A stretch of DNA of 64,000 nucleotides from NCBI RefSeq assembly GCF_030151085.1, contig NZ_JASLER010000003.1:1-64000 (forward strand). The letters run 5' to 3'. Below are positions 35,988-44,434 of the stretch, one piece after another. Each line of letters starts with the position of its first letter. Positions within the stretch are counted from its first letter, which is position 1. The notes beneath the pieces are model-generated. The model searched no databases, had not been told where the DNA came from, and worked only from the letters and a program-made list of their open reading frames with translations. The position numbers were made by a program, and so were the translations under genes. Source of the stretch: Bacteroides sp. Lineage in GTDB: Bacteria; Bacteroidota; Bacteroidia; Bacteroidales; Bacteroidaceae.

Positions 35988-36731
35988 TTACTGCAATTGC
36001 ATCTTTGAAAAATCTTCTGTTGATTTCTTCGAACTATTGCCCGAATTCTTCAAATCGAACGTTAGCTCCACTTCACCGTTAACTTTGGAGTTCAGCTTTA
36101 GTTTGATACCTTTTGTGGCAGAAGTTATATCCAAACTATTCAAATTATAAGATACAGCTCCGTAAGCACGATAACCGGTTACATCATCGTATGTATTGTA
36201 ACGCAGTTCCAAATGGATATAACCATCTTCCGCATACAAGGTCTCACCTTCCTCTGTACGTACCAGGCTGATACGATGTTTGGTCTTTGCCGGAAGGTTC
36301 TGTGCGAAAATAATATTCATATAACCGCCACTGATACCCATATCCCCTTTATAGATCAGTATGGGATCATTTCCAAATTCTTCTTCAGTCTCAGGAGTCA
36401 TAATTTCAATCCCCTTCGTCAATACATCCTGCATACGCAGAATCTTTACTGCATGGTCATAACCTTGAAAGTCATCATAAAGTGGGTTGAAAGTCGTTAT
36501 TACACGTTGACCATCAGCAGGTTCATACCAACCAAGGTTCGTATTAACCGGCCAAAGTGTTCCCCAAGTATCACAGTCCAGGTAAAATGCACCACCGGTA
36601 ACACGTACGGTAGCCCACAAGGGAGGTGTAAAATCTCCCACTGAATAACCATCGTCGAGATCATCACATGATTGTAACGCAGGCATCACTGCCAAGCAAA
36701 TCGCCATAAAAAGCCAATGTAGTTTTTTCAT
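35988..36731 (-). CDS. NigD-like lipoprotein
   Basis: 247 aa from the ATG at 36731 (MKKLHWLFMAICLAVMPALQ, lipobox LQSC). An in-frame ATG at 36764 would add 11 residues ahead of the signal peptide and is less likely. The mature protein begins with an OB-like domain (WATVRVTGGAFYLDCDTWGT) and ends in a beta-sandwich rich in ELRYNTYDDVTG-type strands, the NigD-like architecture named after the bacteriocin locus of Bacteroides. Those proteins are widespread lipoproteins, and immunity to a bacteriocin is not implied here. Monocistronic. Confidence 0.78.
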   Translation of the reverse strand: MKKLHWLFMAICLAVMPALQSCDDLDDGYSVGDFTPPLWATVRVTGGAFYLDCDTWGTLWPVNTNLGWYEPADGQRVITTFNPLYDDFQGYDHAVKILRMQDVLTKGIEIMTPETEEEFGNDPILIYKGDMGISGGYMNIIFAQNLPAKTKHRISLVRTEEGETLYAEDGYIHLELRYNTYDDVTGYRAYGAVSYNLNSLDITSATKGIKLKLNSKVNGEVELTFDLKNSGNSSKKSTEDFSKMQLQ

Positions 36732-36788
36732 AATCAAAGTTCTTTTTATTTGTTTATATTTCATTTGTTTCTGTCTAAAAAATACAAA

Positions 36789-36812
36789 AGCCGGGCATTT
36801 ACTGCACCGGCT
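36789..36812 (-). terminator. Terminator of the surE-lpxB operon
   Basis: AGCCGG (36807-36812 on minus) pairs with CCGGCT (36789-36794) with a partly paired interior, followed by TTTGTATTTTTT. It lies 32 bp after the lpxB stop. Confidence 0.65.
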
Positions 36813-36843
36813 CTATCTATTTTAACAAATTCTTTAAATATTG

Positions 36844-37992
36844 CTATTCCCGACAACGTTCATTAAGTAAATCAATCATTTTGCGGGCGGCATGCTTCGG
36901 AGCTCCAGCCTCTCCTAAGCGAGATGCCATATACTGATAACCATCGAGCATTTGCTGCCGGTACTCCTTATTATATAAGATACGATTCAATTCGGCGCGA
37001 ACCTGCTCTACTGTCATTGTATCGGCAACCAATTCTTTCACAACCTCACGGTTTGCTATAAGATTAACCAAAGAGATGTATTTCACATTCAGTATATGAC
37101 GTTTCAGAAAAGCGATCACTTTTCCTATCGGCGTATGATAACACACTGCCTGTGGCACACGGAACAAAGCTGTTTCTAATGTTGCCGTTCCCGAAGTGAC
37201 CAATGCAGCTGTAGCCTGCTGTAACAAGGCAAATGTCTGCCCGAAAATGATTTTCACTTTTGCGTCACCCACATATTGCTTGTAATATTCAGGAGAAATG
37301 CCCGGAGCACCTGCCAGCACCAGCTGATAATCAGTAAAAGTAGAAGCAGCCCGAAGCATATCCGGCAGATTGTCTTTAATTTCCTGCTTACGGCTACCTG
37401 CAAGCAGTGCAATGACAGGCTGGCTACTCAATCCATTCGATTGCACAAAGTCCTCAAACGTTTCTGAATGGGAAGAACAGAATGCCGTCACCTCATCCAC
37501 CGTCGGATTGCCGACATAGTGTATCGGATATTGGTGTTTTCCTTCAAAGAATTCAACTTCAAACGGGAGGATGGAGAAGAGTTCATCGACATCTCTCTTG
37601 ATATTCTTGATGCGATATTCTTTCCAAGCCCAAATCTTAGGAGATATATAATAGTAAACAGGAATCGTTGTCCGGGCATGAATAAACTTAGCGATATTCA
37701 GATTAAAACCCGGATAGTCAACTAGTATCAACACATCCGGTTGCCATGCCACGATATCCTCTTTACAACGCTTCATGTTAGCAAAGATGGTACGCAGATG
37801 CAACAGTACAGGGATAAAGCCCATATAGGCTAACTCCTTGTAATGCTTCACCATAGTCCCGCCTACCGCTGCCATCAGGTCACCGCCAAAGAAACGAAAT
37901 TCCGCTTGAGGATCTTCTTCTTTCAGGGCAGCCATCAGGTGCGAGGCATGCAGGTCGCCGGATGCTTCACCAACAATCAGGTAATATTTCAT
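36844..37992 (-). CDS. lpxB: Lipid-A-disaccharide synthase LpxB
   Basis: 382 aa, normal length, GT19 glycosyltransferase. It joins UDP-diacylglucosamine to lipid X at the inner membrane, fifth step of lipid A synthesis. Motifs: IVGEASGDLHAS at residues 5-16, VDYPGFNLNIAKF near 90, YYISPKIWAWKEYRIKNIKRD (about 111-131) and ALLAGSRKQEIKDNLP near 195. Its ATG overlaps the surE stop by 4 bases, so the two are translationally coupled. Confidence 0.96.
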   Translation of the reverse strand: MKYYLIVGEASGDLHASHLMAALKEEDPQAEFRFFGGDLMAAVGGTMVKHYKELAYMGFIPVLLHLRTIFANMKRCKEDIVAWQPDVLILVDYPGFNLNIAKFIHARTTIPVYYYISPKIWAWKEYRIKNIKRDVDELFSILPFEVEFFEGKHQYPIHYVGNPTVDEVTAFCSSHSETFEDFVQSNGLSSQPVIALLAGSRKQEIKDNLPDMLRAASTFTDYQLVLAGAPGISPEYYKQYVGDAKVKIIFGQTFALLQQATAALVTSGTATLETALFRVPQAVCYHTPIGKVIAFLKRHILNVKYISLVNLIANREVVKELVADTMTVEQVRAELNRILYNKEYRQQMLDGYQYMASRLGEAGAPKHAARKMIDLLNERCRE

Positions 37993-38768
37993 TGAAGCGG
38001 AGAGTTAAACCAAGTTTTCATGTCCTCTATCAAACTGTAAGCAGTTACATCCACCGTAGTCGGAGTAATAGCTACATAGCCATTATCGAGTGCCCAATGG
38101 TCATTTTTCTCATTTTCATTATCCTTATTCTCGAACTCACCGGTCAACCAGTAATAATGGGTATCACCTCTGTGAGCGAAGTTTTCCCACTCGTTTACCC
38201 ATTGTCCTTTTGTTTGTTCGCAAATTCTAATGCCTTTCAGATCTTTTGTATTAGGGATATTCACATTGAGGCATGTCAACGGAGGCAAACCTTTCTCCAA
38301 AACCTGACGAGCTATTTCACGGATATAAGGTCCTGCCGGCTCAAAGTCAGCATTCGGTTCATGGCTACAAAGTGAAAAACCGATAGAGGGTATACCTTTC
38401 AGGCAACCTTCAATCACCACACCCATTGTTCCCGAATAATGCACATTTACAGAAGAATTGTCACCATGATTGATACCACTTACCACAAGATCCGGTTTAC
38501 GGTCGAGCACAGTATGAAAGGCAAGTTTAACGCAATCTACCGGTGTACCCGAACATTTATAAACAGTCAGCCCTACATCTTTACGTAGCAACTGATAATG
38601 AATAGGTTCCGTAACAGTCAATGCGCAGGCAGCTCCTGAACGTGGAGCATTTGGTGCAATCACTACAATCTCGCCCAACGGACGAAGAAACTTTATTAAC
38701 TCGCTAATACCTTTCGCAATGATACCGTCATCATTGGAAATCAATATCAAAGGTCTTTGATTTTCCAT
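37989..38768 (-). CDS. surE: 5'/3'-nucleotidase SurE
   Basis: 259 aa metal-dependent nucleotidase. The N-terminal signature LISNDDGI (about 8-16) supplies the two metal-binding Asp; APNAPRSGAACALT and VSGINHGDNSSVNVHYSGTM complete the active site. It removes phosphate from nucleoside monophosphates and is often linked to stress survival. Overlaps lpxB by 4 bases. Divergent from the DUF456 gene, with a 90-bp gap. Confidence 0.95.
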   Translation of the reverse strand: MENQRPLILISNDDGIIAKGISELIKFLRPLGEIVVIAPNAPRSGAACALTVTEPIHYQLLRKDVGLTVYKCSGTPVDCVKLAFHTVLDRKPDLVVSGINHGDNSSVNVHYSGTMGVVIEGCLKGIPSIGFSLCSHEPNADFEPAGPYIREIARQVLEKGLPPLTCLNVNIPNTKDLKGIRICEQTKGQWVNEWENFAHRGDTHYYWLTGEFENKDNENEKNDHWALDNGYVAITPTTVDVTAYSLIEDMKTWFNSPLQ

Positions 38769-38817
38769 ACTTAACTTATTTTTCTGACTGCAAAAGTAGT
38801 AAAAATAACTTTATTGT

Positions 38818-38825
38818 TATCTTTG
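38818..38825 (+). promoter_or_regulatory. -7 box of the DUF456 gene
   Basis: TATCTTTG, a perfect TAnnTTTG, 33 bases before the ATG at 38859. It rules out the in-frame ATG at 38814 as the real start. Confidence 0.6.
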
Positions 38826-38858
38826 TATTACACTATACTCACCAAAAAAACAAAGCTT

Positions 38859-39332
38859 ATGGATATTTTGCTTATCATTCTAGGGGCACTTTGCATGATT
38901 ATAGGGCTGGCAGGCTGCTTCCTACCGATAATTCCTGGACCACCCGTAGCCTATGCAGGCCTGCTGCTGCTACACTTTACAGATAAAGCACAATTTACTA
39001 CGGCTCAACTGCTGACATGGCTGTTTATTGTCATTCTCTTGCAAGTGCTGGACTACTTCATTCCTATGCTTGGAAGCAAATACAGCGGAGGGAGTCGTTG
39101 GGGAACGCGCGGTTGCCTCATAGGTACTGTTGTCGGACTATTCTTCATGCCTTGGGGTATTATTCTCGGTCCGTTCCTCGGTGCCTTTCTTGGCGAACTG
39201 TTAGGCGGCAGAGCAACTGGTCAAGCACTAAAATCCGGTTTAGGATCATTATTTGGCTTTCTATTCGGTACTGTATTGAAATGTGTTGTATGTGGATACT
39301 TCATCTGGCAGTTTATTAACACACTGATATAG
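38859..39332 (+). CDS. DUF456 integral membrane protein
   Basis: 157 aa from the ATG at 38859. Four to five hydrophobic helices with the family's Gly/Pro-rich motifs: LIILGALCMIIGLAGCFLPI with IPGPPVAYAG, then GSKYSGGSRWGTRGCLIGTV, GPFLGAFLGELLGG and GLGSLFGFLFGTVLKC. DUF456 members resemble glycine-zipper membrane proteins and have no known function. Monocistronic, divergent from surE. Confidence 0.88.
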   Translation: MDILLIILGALCMIIGLAGCFLPIIPGPPVAYAGLLLLHFTDKAQFTTAQLLTWLFIVILLQVLDYFIPMLGSKYSGGSRWGTRGCLIGTVVGLFFMPWGIILGPFLGAFLGELLGGRATGQALKSGLGSLFGFLFGTVLKCVVCGYFIWQFINTLI

Positions 39333-39374
39333 ACGTCAATCAACAGGAACTAAGATGCACGTCCGTTACATCAG

Positions 39375-39528
39375 CGGTTACCACCGTTTCCACCAGCGGA
39401 TACGATCGTCCCCATTAGCGGATACGGGCGTCCCCACCTGCGGATACAGGCGTACCCACTAGCAGATACGGACGTTTCCAGCAGCAGATACGAGCGTTTC
39501 CACTGGCAGATACGGGCGTATCCTATAG
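39375..39528. repeat. Seven tandem copies of a 22-bp repeat
   Basis: Units begin at 39375, 39397, 39419, 39441, 39463, 39485 and 39507, consensus GCRGATACGGGCGTTTCCAC plus two variable bases; a decayed eighth unit lies just upstream. The period is not a multiple of 3, so it is not a protein repeat. It sits in the 580-bp gap between DUF456 and parA. The rest (39529-39704) shows nothing recognisable. Confidence 0.85.
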
Positions 39529-39704
39529 GGGTGGTACGATAATACACTATATACCAATGAGATAAAACACATGCTTTCGGAGGATATGACCGAGAGATAG
39601 AAAGCACACATTCACTGAATAAAGCCTCAAAGCCAAGGTATAAACAGCAGGAGTAAAAGCATAAAACAAATCTTAATCTTCTGCAAGCGAGGCAAAAAAG
39701 CCTC

Positions 39705-39732
39705 TTTGTTTCAATATTAATATGTATATTTG
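39705..39732 (+). promoter_or_regulatory. Promoter of the parAB operon
   Basis: TTTG at 39705-39708 and TATATTTG at 39725-39732 with a 16-base spacer, the same spacing as the rsfS promoter. This leaves a 5' leader of about 170 bases before the parA ATG at 39913. That leader shows no obvious riboswitch. Confidence 0.6.
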
Positions 39733-39912
39733 CCTGCTAAAACAAAGAAAAGACATTGTTTTCAAACGGTTTGGCAACAGAAAAGTAACATAACCGTCTG
39801 TGAGTTATTAACAAAACAGGCGACTTTTCAACCGTTTTTGCAATATTTCTCTTTTTTAGTAGGTGCTATACGGAATTATCACTTATTTCGCTGCCGATAA
39901 AATATTGAGATT

Positions 39913-40683
39913 ATGGGAAAAATAATTGCTATGGCAAACCAAAAGGGTGGTGTAGGCAAGACTACGACGACAATAAACCTCGCAGCCTCGCTAGCCACGC
40001 TTGAAAAGAAAGTGCTCGTTGTAGATGCAGACCCGCAGGCCAATGCTTCATCAGGCTTGGGCGTGGACATCAAGCAGTCGGAATGTACTATTTATGAATG
40101 CATTATCGACCGTGCTAACGTGCGCGATGCTCTTCATGACACAGAGATAGAAACCTTAAAGGTTATCTCTTCCCACATCAACCTGGTAGGTGCCGAGATA
40201 GAAATGTTAAACCTCAAAAATCGCGAGAAAATACTCAAAGAAGTACTTGTCCCGCTGAAAGAAGAGTTTGATTATATCTTGATAGATTGCTCTCCTTCTC
40301 TAGGGCTGATTACGATCAATGCACTTACTGCCGCCGACTCTGTAATTATCCCCGTTCAAGCCGAATATTTCGCATTGGAAGGCATCAGTAAATTACTGAA
40401 TACGATCAAAATCATCAAATCCAAGCTGAATCCGGCTCTCGAAATCGAAGGCTTCCTGTTGACGATGTATGATTCTCGTCTACGCCAAGCCAACCAAATC
40501 TACGATGAAGTGAAACGCCACTTCCAGGAACTGGTATTCGAAACCGTTATCCAACGTAACGTTAAGTTAAGTGAAGCTCCCAGCTACGGCCTGCCTACTA
40601 TATTATATGATGCAGACTCTACCGGAGCCAAAAATCACATGACACTTGCTAAGGAACTGATCGACCGCAACGAGAAGCGGTGA
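39913..40683 (+). CDS. parA: Chromosome partitioning ATPase ParA/Soj
   Basis: 256 aa. Deviant Walker A KGGVGKTT (about 11-18), Walker A' motif VVDADPQANASSGL (about 37-50) and Walker B YILIDCSPSLGLIT (about 121-134). It forms ATP-dependent dimers on DNA and moves ParB-parS complexes. Short length without an N-terminal HTH identifies a chromosomal Soj type. Followed by parB, with a repeat-laden 89-bp spacer. Confidence 0.96.
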   Translation: MGKIIAMANQKGGVGKTTTTINLAASLATLEKKVLVVDADPQANASSGLGVDIKQSECTIYECIIDRANVRDALHDTEIETLKVISSHINLVGAEIEMLNLKNREKILKEVLVPLKEEFDYILIDCSPSLGLITINALTAADSVIIPVQAEYFALEGISKLLNTIKIIKSKLNPALEIEGFLLTMYDSRLRQANQIYDEVKRHFQELVFETVIQRNVKLSEAPSYGLPTILYDADSTGAKNHMTLAKELIDRNEKR

Positions 40684-40690
40684 TTGAGAG

Positions 40691-40766
40691 TTTAGTGATT
40701 AGTTGTCAGTGATTAGTGATTAAGTGCGCAGCCAAATTGTAAATTGTAAATCGTCAAATTGTAAAT
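40691..40766. repeat. Heptamer half-element and AAATTGTAAA repeats between parA and parB
   Basis: 40691-40722 holds TTAGTGATTAG and GTGATTAGTGATTA, the same heptamers as the long inverted repeats at 9.3 and 16.4 kb, here without the opposite arm. 40735-40766 carries three near-copies of AAATTGTAAA. As with the others it starts just after a stop codon (40683). Confidence 0.6.
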
Positions 40767-40772
40767 AAATAG

Positions 40773-41660
40773 ATGGCACAGAAAAGAAACGCATTAGGAC
40801 GCGGGCTGGATGCCCTGCTCTCCATGGATGAAGTGCAGACGGAAGGCTCTTCCTCCATCAACGAAATAGAACTGTCGAAGATTGCAGTCAATCCCAACCA
40901 GCCCCGCCGTGAATTTGACCAAACAGCGTTGCAGGAACTTGCCGACTCCATCTCCGAGATAGGGATCATTCAACCTATCACCTTGCGAAAGGTAGACGAC
41001 GAAACCTATCAGATCATCGCCGGTGAACGTCGTTTCCGTGCCTCCCAACTTGCCGGACTGACTAGTATCCCAGCCTACATCCGTACAGCTGATGATGAGA
41101 ACGTCATGGAAATGGCACTCATTGAAAACATACAGCGCGAAGATCTAAACTCCGTGGAAATAGCCCTTGCCTACCAACATCTGTTAGAGCAATACGGACT
41201 AACCCAGGAACGCCTCAGCGAGCGTGTCGGAAAGAAACGCACCACCATTGCCAATTACCTGCGCCTGTTGAAGTTGCCCGCACCCGTACAAATGGGACTG
41301 CAAAACAAACAGATAGACATGGGACATGCCCGTGCCCTGGTAACTCTTGGTGACCCCAAACTGCAAGTAAAGATATTCGAAGAAATTCTGGAGCACGACT
41401 ACTCCGTTCGTAAAGTAGAAGAAATTGTAAAGTCCCTGAGCGAAGGCGAAACCGTAAAAAGCGGCACCCGCAAGATTGCTCCCAAACGTGCCAAGTTGCC
41501 CGAAGAATTCAACATGTTGAAACAGCAACTATCAGGTTTCTTCAGCACCAAAGTACAACTTACTTGTTCAGAGAAAGGAAAAGGCAAAATCAGTATCCCA
41601 TTCAGTAACGAAGAAGAATTGGAACGTATCATCGGCATCCTTGATACGCTGAAGAAATAA
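40773..41660 (+). CDS. parB: Chromosome partitioning protein ParB
   Basis: 295 aa. ParB/Spo0J CTPase-clamp family. N-terminal ParB box: NPNQPRREFDQTALQELADS (about 38-57), the CTP-binding motif GERRF (about 88-92) and ENIQREDLN (about 114-122). The HTH follows (TQERLSERVGKKRTTIANYL), and a C-terminal dimerisation region ends it. The stop codon abuts the ATG of the DUF5683 gene. No parS site is recognisable nearby. Confidence 0.96.
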   Translation: MAQKRNALGRGLDALLSMDEVQTEGSSSINEIELSKIAVNPNQPRREFDQTALQELADSISEIGIIQPITLRKVDDETYQIIAGERRFRASQLAGLTSIPAYIRTADDENVMEMALIENIQREDLNSVEIALAYQHLLEQYGLTQERLSERVGKKRTTIANYLRLLKLPAPVQMGLQNKQIDMGHARALVTLGDPKLQVKIFEEILEHDYSVRKVEEIVKSLSEGETVKSGTRKIAPKRAKLPEEFNMLKQQLSGFFSTKVQLTCSEKGKGKISIPFSNEEELERIIGILDTLKK

Positions 41661-42506
41661 ATGACAAAGAAAAGAAGAATATATCAAATAACGATTGCCC
41701 TGCTTCTCTGCTTTTTGCAGACGGCAGGGATTGCTATGTATGGTCAGGATCGTCCACGTGCCGCAGCAAAGCGGTCACAAAGACAGCAAACAGACTCCCT
41801 CAGCACCGTACTTCGGCCTTTGCGTCCATTAGTTGACAGTCTGAACACCGAGATAAACGACATAACTTCACTTAAGTCGGATAGTATTGCCATTGCAGAC
41901 AGTATTGCCGCAGAAAATAAAAAGAAGTTGCTTGAACTTACGGCCAATCCTTCGCTGGAAGCTCCCCCCGTACCTAAGGACAGTCTTCAAAAAGCAGTAA
42001 GTCCCAAAATATGGGTTCCTAATCCTGTAAAAGCCACATGGCTCGCCCTCGTCATCCCCGGTGGCGGACAAATCTACAACCGTAAATATTGGAAACTACC
42101 CATCTTCTACGGTGGTTTTGCCGGTTGTGCCTATGCACTTACATGGAACGGCAAAATGTATAAGGATTATTCCCAGGCCTACAAGGATGCCGTAAATGGA
42201 AATTGGAATTCAAGCAGCATCACAGACCTATTACCTCCGGGTTATATTAATAATGTATCTACCTCGCAGTTAACGGAGACCCTCCGAAAACGTAAAGACA
42301 CCTACCGCCGATACCGCGATCTAAGTATCTTTGCCTTTATAGGCGTATATTTGCTATCTGTAGTAGATGCCTATGTAGATGCGGAATTATCCAACTTCGA
42401 CATCTCACCGGATTTAAGTATGAAGGTTGAGCCTGCAGTAATCAACACCCAAATGACCGGTTCGTCGAACAGGTCGGTAGGCGTACAATGTAGTTTCCGA
42501 TTCTAA
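41661..42506 (+). CDS. DUF5683 membrane protein
   Basis: 281 aa. Signal peptide or anchor (IYQITIALLLCFLQTAGIAM), a low-complexity Ser/Asp segment, then the DUF5683 domain: WVPNPVKATWLALVIPGGGQ, IYNRKYWKLPIFYGGFAGCA and FAFIGVYLLSVVDAYVDAEL with membrane helices. It starts on the base after the parB stop, so it is translationally coupled. The parA-parB-DUF5683-MltD order suggests a link between segregation and envelope work, but no function is established. Confidence 0.88.
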   Translation: MTKKRRIYQITIALLLCFLQTAGIAMYGQDRPRAAAKRSQRQQTDSLSTVLRPLRPLVDSLNTEINDITSLKSDSIAIADSIAAENKKKLLELTANPSLEAPPVPKDSLQKAVSPKIWVPNPVKATWLALVIPGGGQIYNRKYWKLPIFYGGFAGCAYALTWNGKMYKDYSQAYKDAVNGNWNSSSITDLLPPGYINNVSTSQLTETLRKRKDTYRRYRDLSIFAFIGVYLLSVVDAYVDAELSNFDISPDLSMKVEPAVINTQMTGSSNRSVGVQCSFRF

Positions 42507-42532
42507 TACCAACAAACATAATAAATATACTC

Positions 42533-43846
42533 ATGATAAATAAGCCAGCATATATGAAGAAAATCATCATCGGTACTTCGCTCCTGTTCAGCATCTTTTC
42601 AACACCACAAATACATGCACAGGAAAGTATCGACGTACTTATCCAAGAGAATGGAACAGAACGAAAAGAAAGCATTGAACTTCCTAAGAGTATGACTTAT
42701 CCACTGGATAGTTTGTTCACCGACTGGAAAGCAAAAAATTACATAGATTTAGGTAAAGATTGTAGTACTTCTACCGAAAATCCTCTGTTCAGCGACTCCA
42801 CTTATATAGATCGGCTCTCTCGTATGCCGACCGTTATGGAGATGCCATACAATGAAATCGTACGTAAGTTCATTGATATGTATGCAGGTCGCCTGCGCAA
42901 CCATGTTGCCTTCATGTTAAGTGCATGCAATTTCTACATGCCTATCTTTGAAGAAGCTCTTGATGCTTATGATATACCTCTCGAACTGAAATATTTGCCG
43001 ATCATCGAATCAGCCCTCAATCCTTCCGCCGTATCGCGTGCCGGTGCTTGCGGTCTATGGCAATTCATGTTGGGAACCGGAAAAATGTACGGCCTCGAAA
43101 GTAACAGTCTGGTAGACGAACGTCGCGATCCGATAAAAGCCACTTGGGCTGCCGCACGTTATCTGAAAGATATGTATGATATTTATAAAGATTGGAACTT
43201 AGTGATTGCTGCTTACAACTGTGGTCCCGGTACCATCAACAAAGCCATCCGCCGTTCCGGTGGTAAGACCGATTATTGGGAGATTTATAACTTCCTCCCC
43301 AAAGAAACCCGAGGTTATGTACCCGCATTCATTGCAGCTAATTATGTGATGACTTACTATTGCAAGCACAACATTTGCCCCATGGAAACCAATATTCCAG
43401 ATGCAACAGACACCGTACAAGTAAGCCGTAACCTCCATTTTGAACAAATAGCCGATATTTGTAGTATCAACCTTGATGAAATCAAGAGTTTGAATCCACA
43501 ATACAAGAAGAATATCATCCCGGGAGAGAGCAAACCTCAAACATTACGTCTCCCCATGAACTCCATCAGCACCTTTATCGACAAGCAAGATACAATTTAT
43601 GCACACCGCAACGACGAATTATTCAAAAATCGTAAAGTGGTAGCAGTAAACGACACACGTTCCAACACTCGTAGCAGCAAAAGCAGCTCATCCTCTGGGA
43701 ATGCCACTTACCATAAAATCCGTAGTGGAGAGAATCTTGGCAGCATCGCCCGCAAATATGGAGTCAGTGTCAGTCAGTTAAAAAGCTGGAACGGACTGCG
43801 CAATAACAACATTTCAGCAGGCAAGCGATTGAAGATTTATAAATAA
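42533..43846 (+). CDS. MltD-like membrane-bound lytic transglycosylase with LysM
   Basis: 437 aa. Signal peptide MKKIIIGTSLLFSIFSTPQI (start at 42533, or 42554 if the first seven residues are not used). The SLT domain has catalytic Glu in LPIIESALNPSAVSRAGACG (about 162-181), then GLWQFMLGTGKMYGL and the family's AAYNCGPG. One degenerate LysM (FEQIADICSINLDEIKSLNP) and one clear C-terminal LysM (YHKIRSGENLGSIARKYGVS) bind peptidoglycan. It cleaves the glycan strands with 1,6-anhydro-MurNAc ends. Fourth gene of the parAB operon, 26 bp after DUF5683. Confidence 0.92.
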   Translation: MINKPAYMKKIIIGTSLLFSIFSTPQIHAQESIDVLIQENGTERKESIELPKSMTYPLDSLFTDWKAKNYIDLGKDCSTSTENPLFSDSTYIDRLSRMPTVMEMPYNEIVRKFIDMYAGRLRNHVAFMLSACNFYMPIFEEALDAYDIPLELKYLPIIESALNPSAVSRAGACGLWQFMLGTGKMYGLESNSLVDERRDPIKATWAAARYLKDMYDIYKDWNLVIAAYNCGPGTINKAIRRSGGKTDYWEIYNFLPKETRGYVPAFIAANYVMTYYCKHNICPMETNIPDATDTVQVSRNLHFEQIADICSINLDEIKSLNPQYKKNIIPGESKPQTLRLPMNSISTFIDKQDTIYAHRNDELFKNRKVVAVNDTRSNTRSSKSSSSSGNATYHKIRSGENLGSIARKYGVSVSQLKSWNGLRNNNISAGKRLKIYK

Positions 43847-43850
43847 AGTA

Positions 43851-44360
43851 CTTTCTTTCGTTTTGATACGAAAGAAAGATACCAAAGAAAGAATCAAGGC
43901 TACACTTTCGGTGCTACTCCGGTGCCACCAGAAGAGGTCGGGGCGAAAACTCGCTTCGCTCAGACAAACGCCCCTTAAACCTCTTCTGCTGACACCTACG
44001 CTCACGCACCTACAGTGATGCCGGGAAACCTTTCGGCGTAATAGGAGTTGTGATTAGGTTACTCATTATATATAATACGATTGCTACTCTTGCGTTGCAC
44101 TATGTTTAAGTACCGCTGAACGTTGTAGAATTTAAACGTGCTGCAAAAAGCTATGAACAGCGCAGCGCTTACATCGCGCAGCTTTCGGGCATAGGCGGAG
44201 GTGCGTAAGCGGAGGCGCTGTCAGGTGCAGGTAAGGGGCGTTTGTCTGAGCGAAGCGAGTTTTCGCTCCGTCTGCACCTGGCAGTGTCGGAGTAGGCCGA
44301 AGCCCGTGCCTCTTTCTTTTTGGTACTTTTACTTTCGGGGCAAGCCGAAAGAAAAAGTAC
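43851..44360. repeat. Gene-free 588-bp block with nested inverted repeats
   Basis: Between the MltD-like gene and the RelA/SpoT gene. A 10-bp hairpin lies at 43851-43878 (CTTTCTTTCG). A 35-bp perfect inverted repeat has arms 43943-43977 and 44232-44266 (GCGAAAACTCGCTTCGCTCA at the left). A 16-bp hairpin with one mismatch lies at 44323-44360. Arms CAGGTGCAG/CTGCACCTG flank the right copy. It looks like a Bacteroides extragenic palindromic repeat cluster. No coding frame here is convincing. Confidence 0.75.
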
Positions 44361-44434
44361 TCCCAAAGCTTGTACGGTGTTGAAAAATGCTTATTTTTGC
44401 AGAAAGAGAAAGAAGAAAGGAGAAAAAACAGTAT

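Noticed and set aside
35988..36731. Bacteriocin immunity locus (NigD)
   Set aside because: NigD-like lipoproteins are common in Bacteroides without bacteriocin genes; no bacteriocin precursor or modification gene is adjacent.
39375..39528. Tandem array considered as a CRISPR array
   Set aside because: Units are 22 bp directly joined with no unique spacers, and no cas genes occur in the window.
44201..44383. Short frames in the repeat block before the RelA/SpoT gene
   Set aside because: They are translations of palindromic repeat DNA; frames read differently on each copy and no start signal is present.
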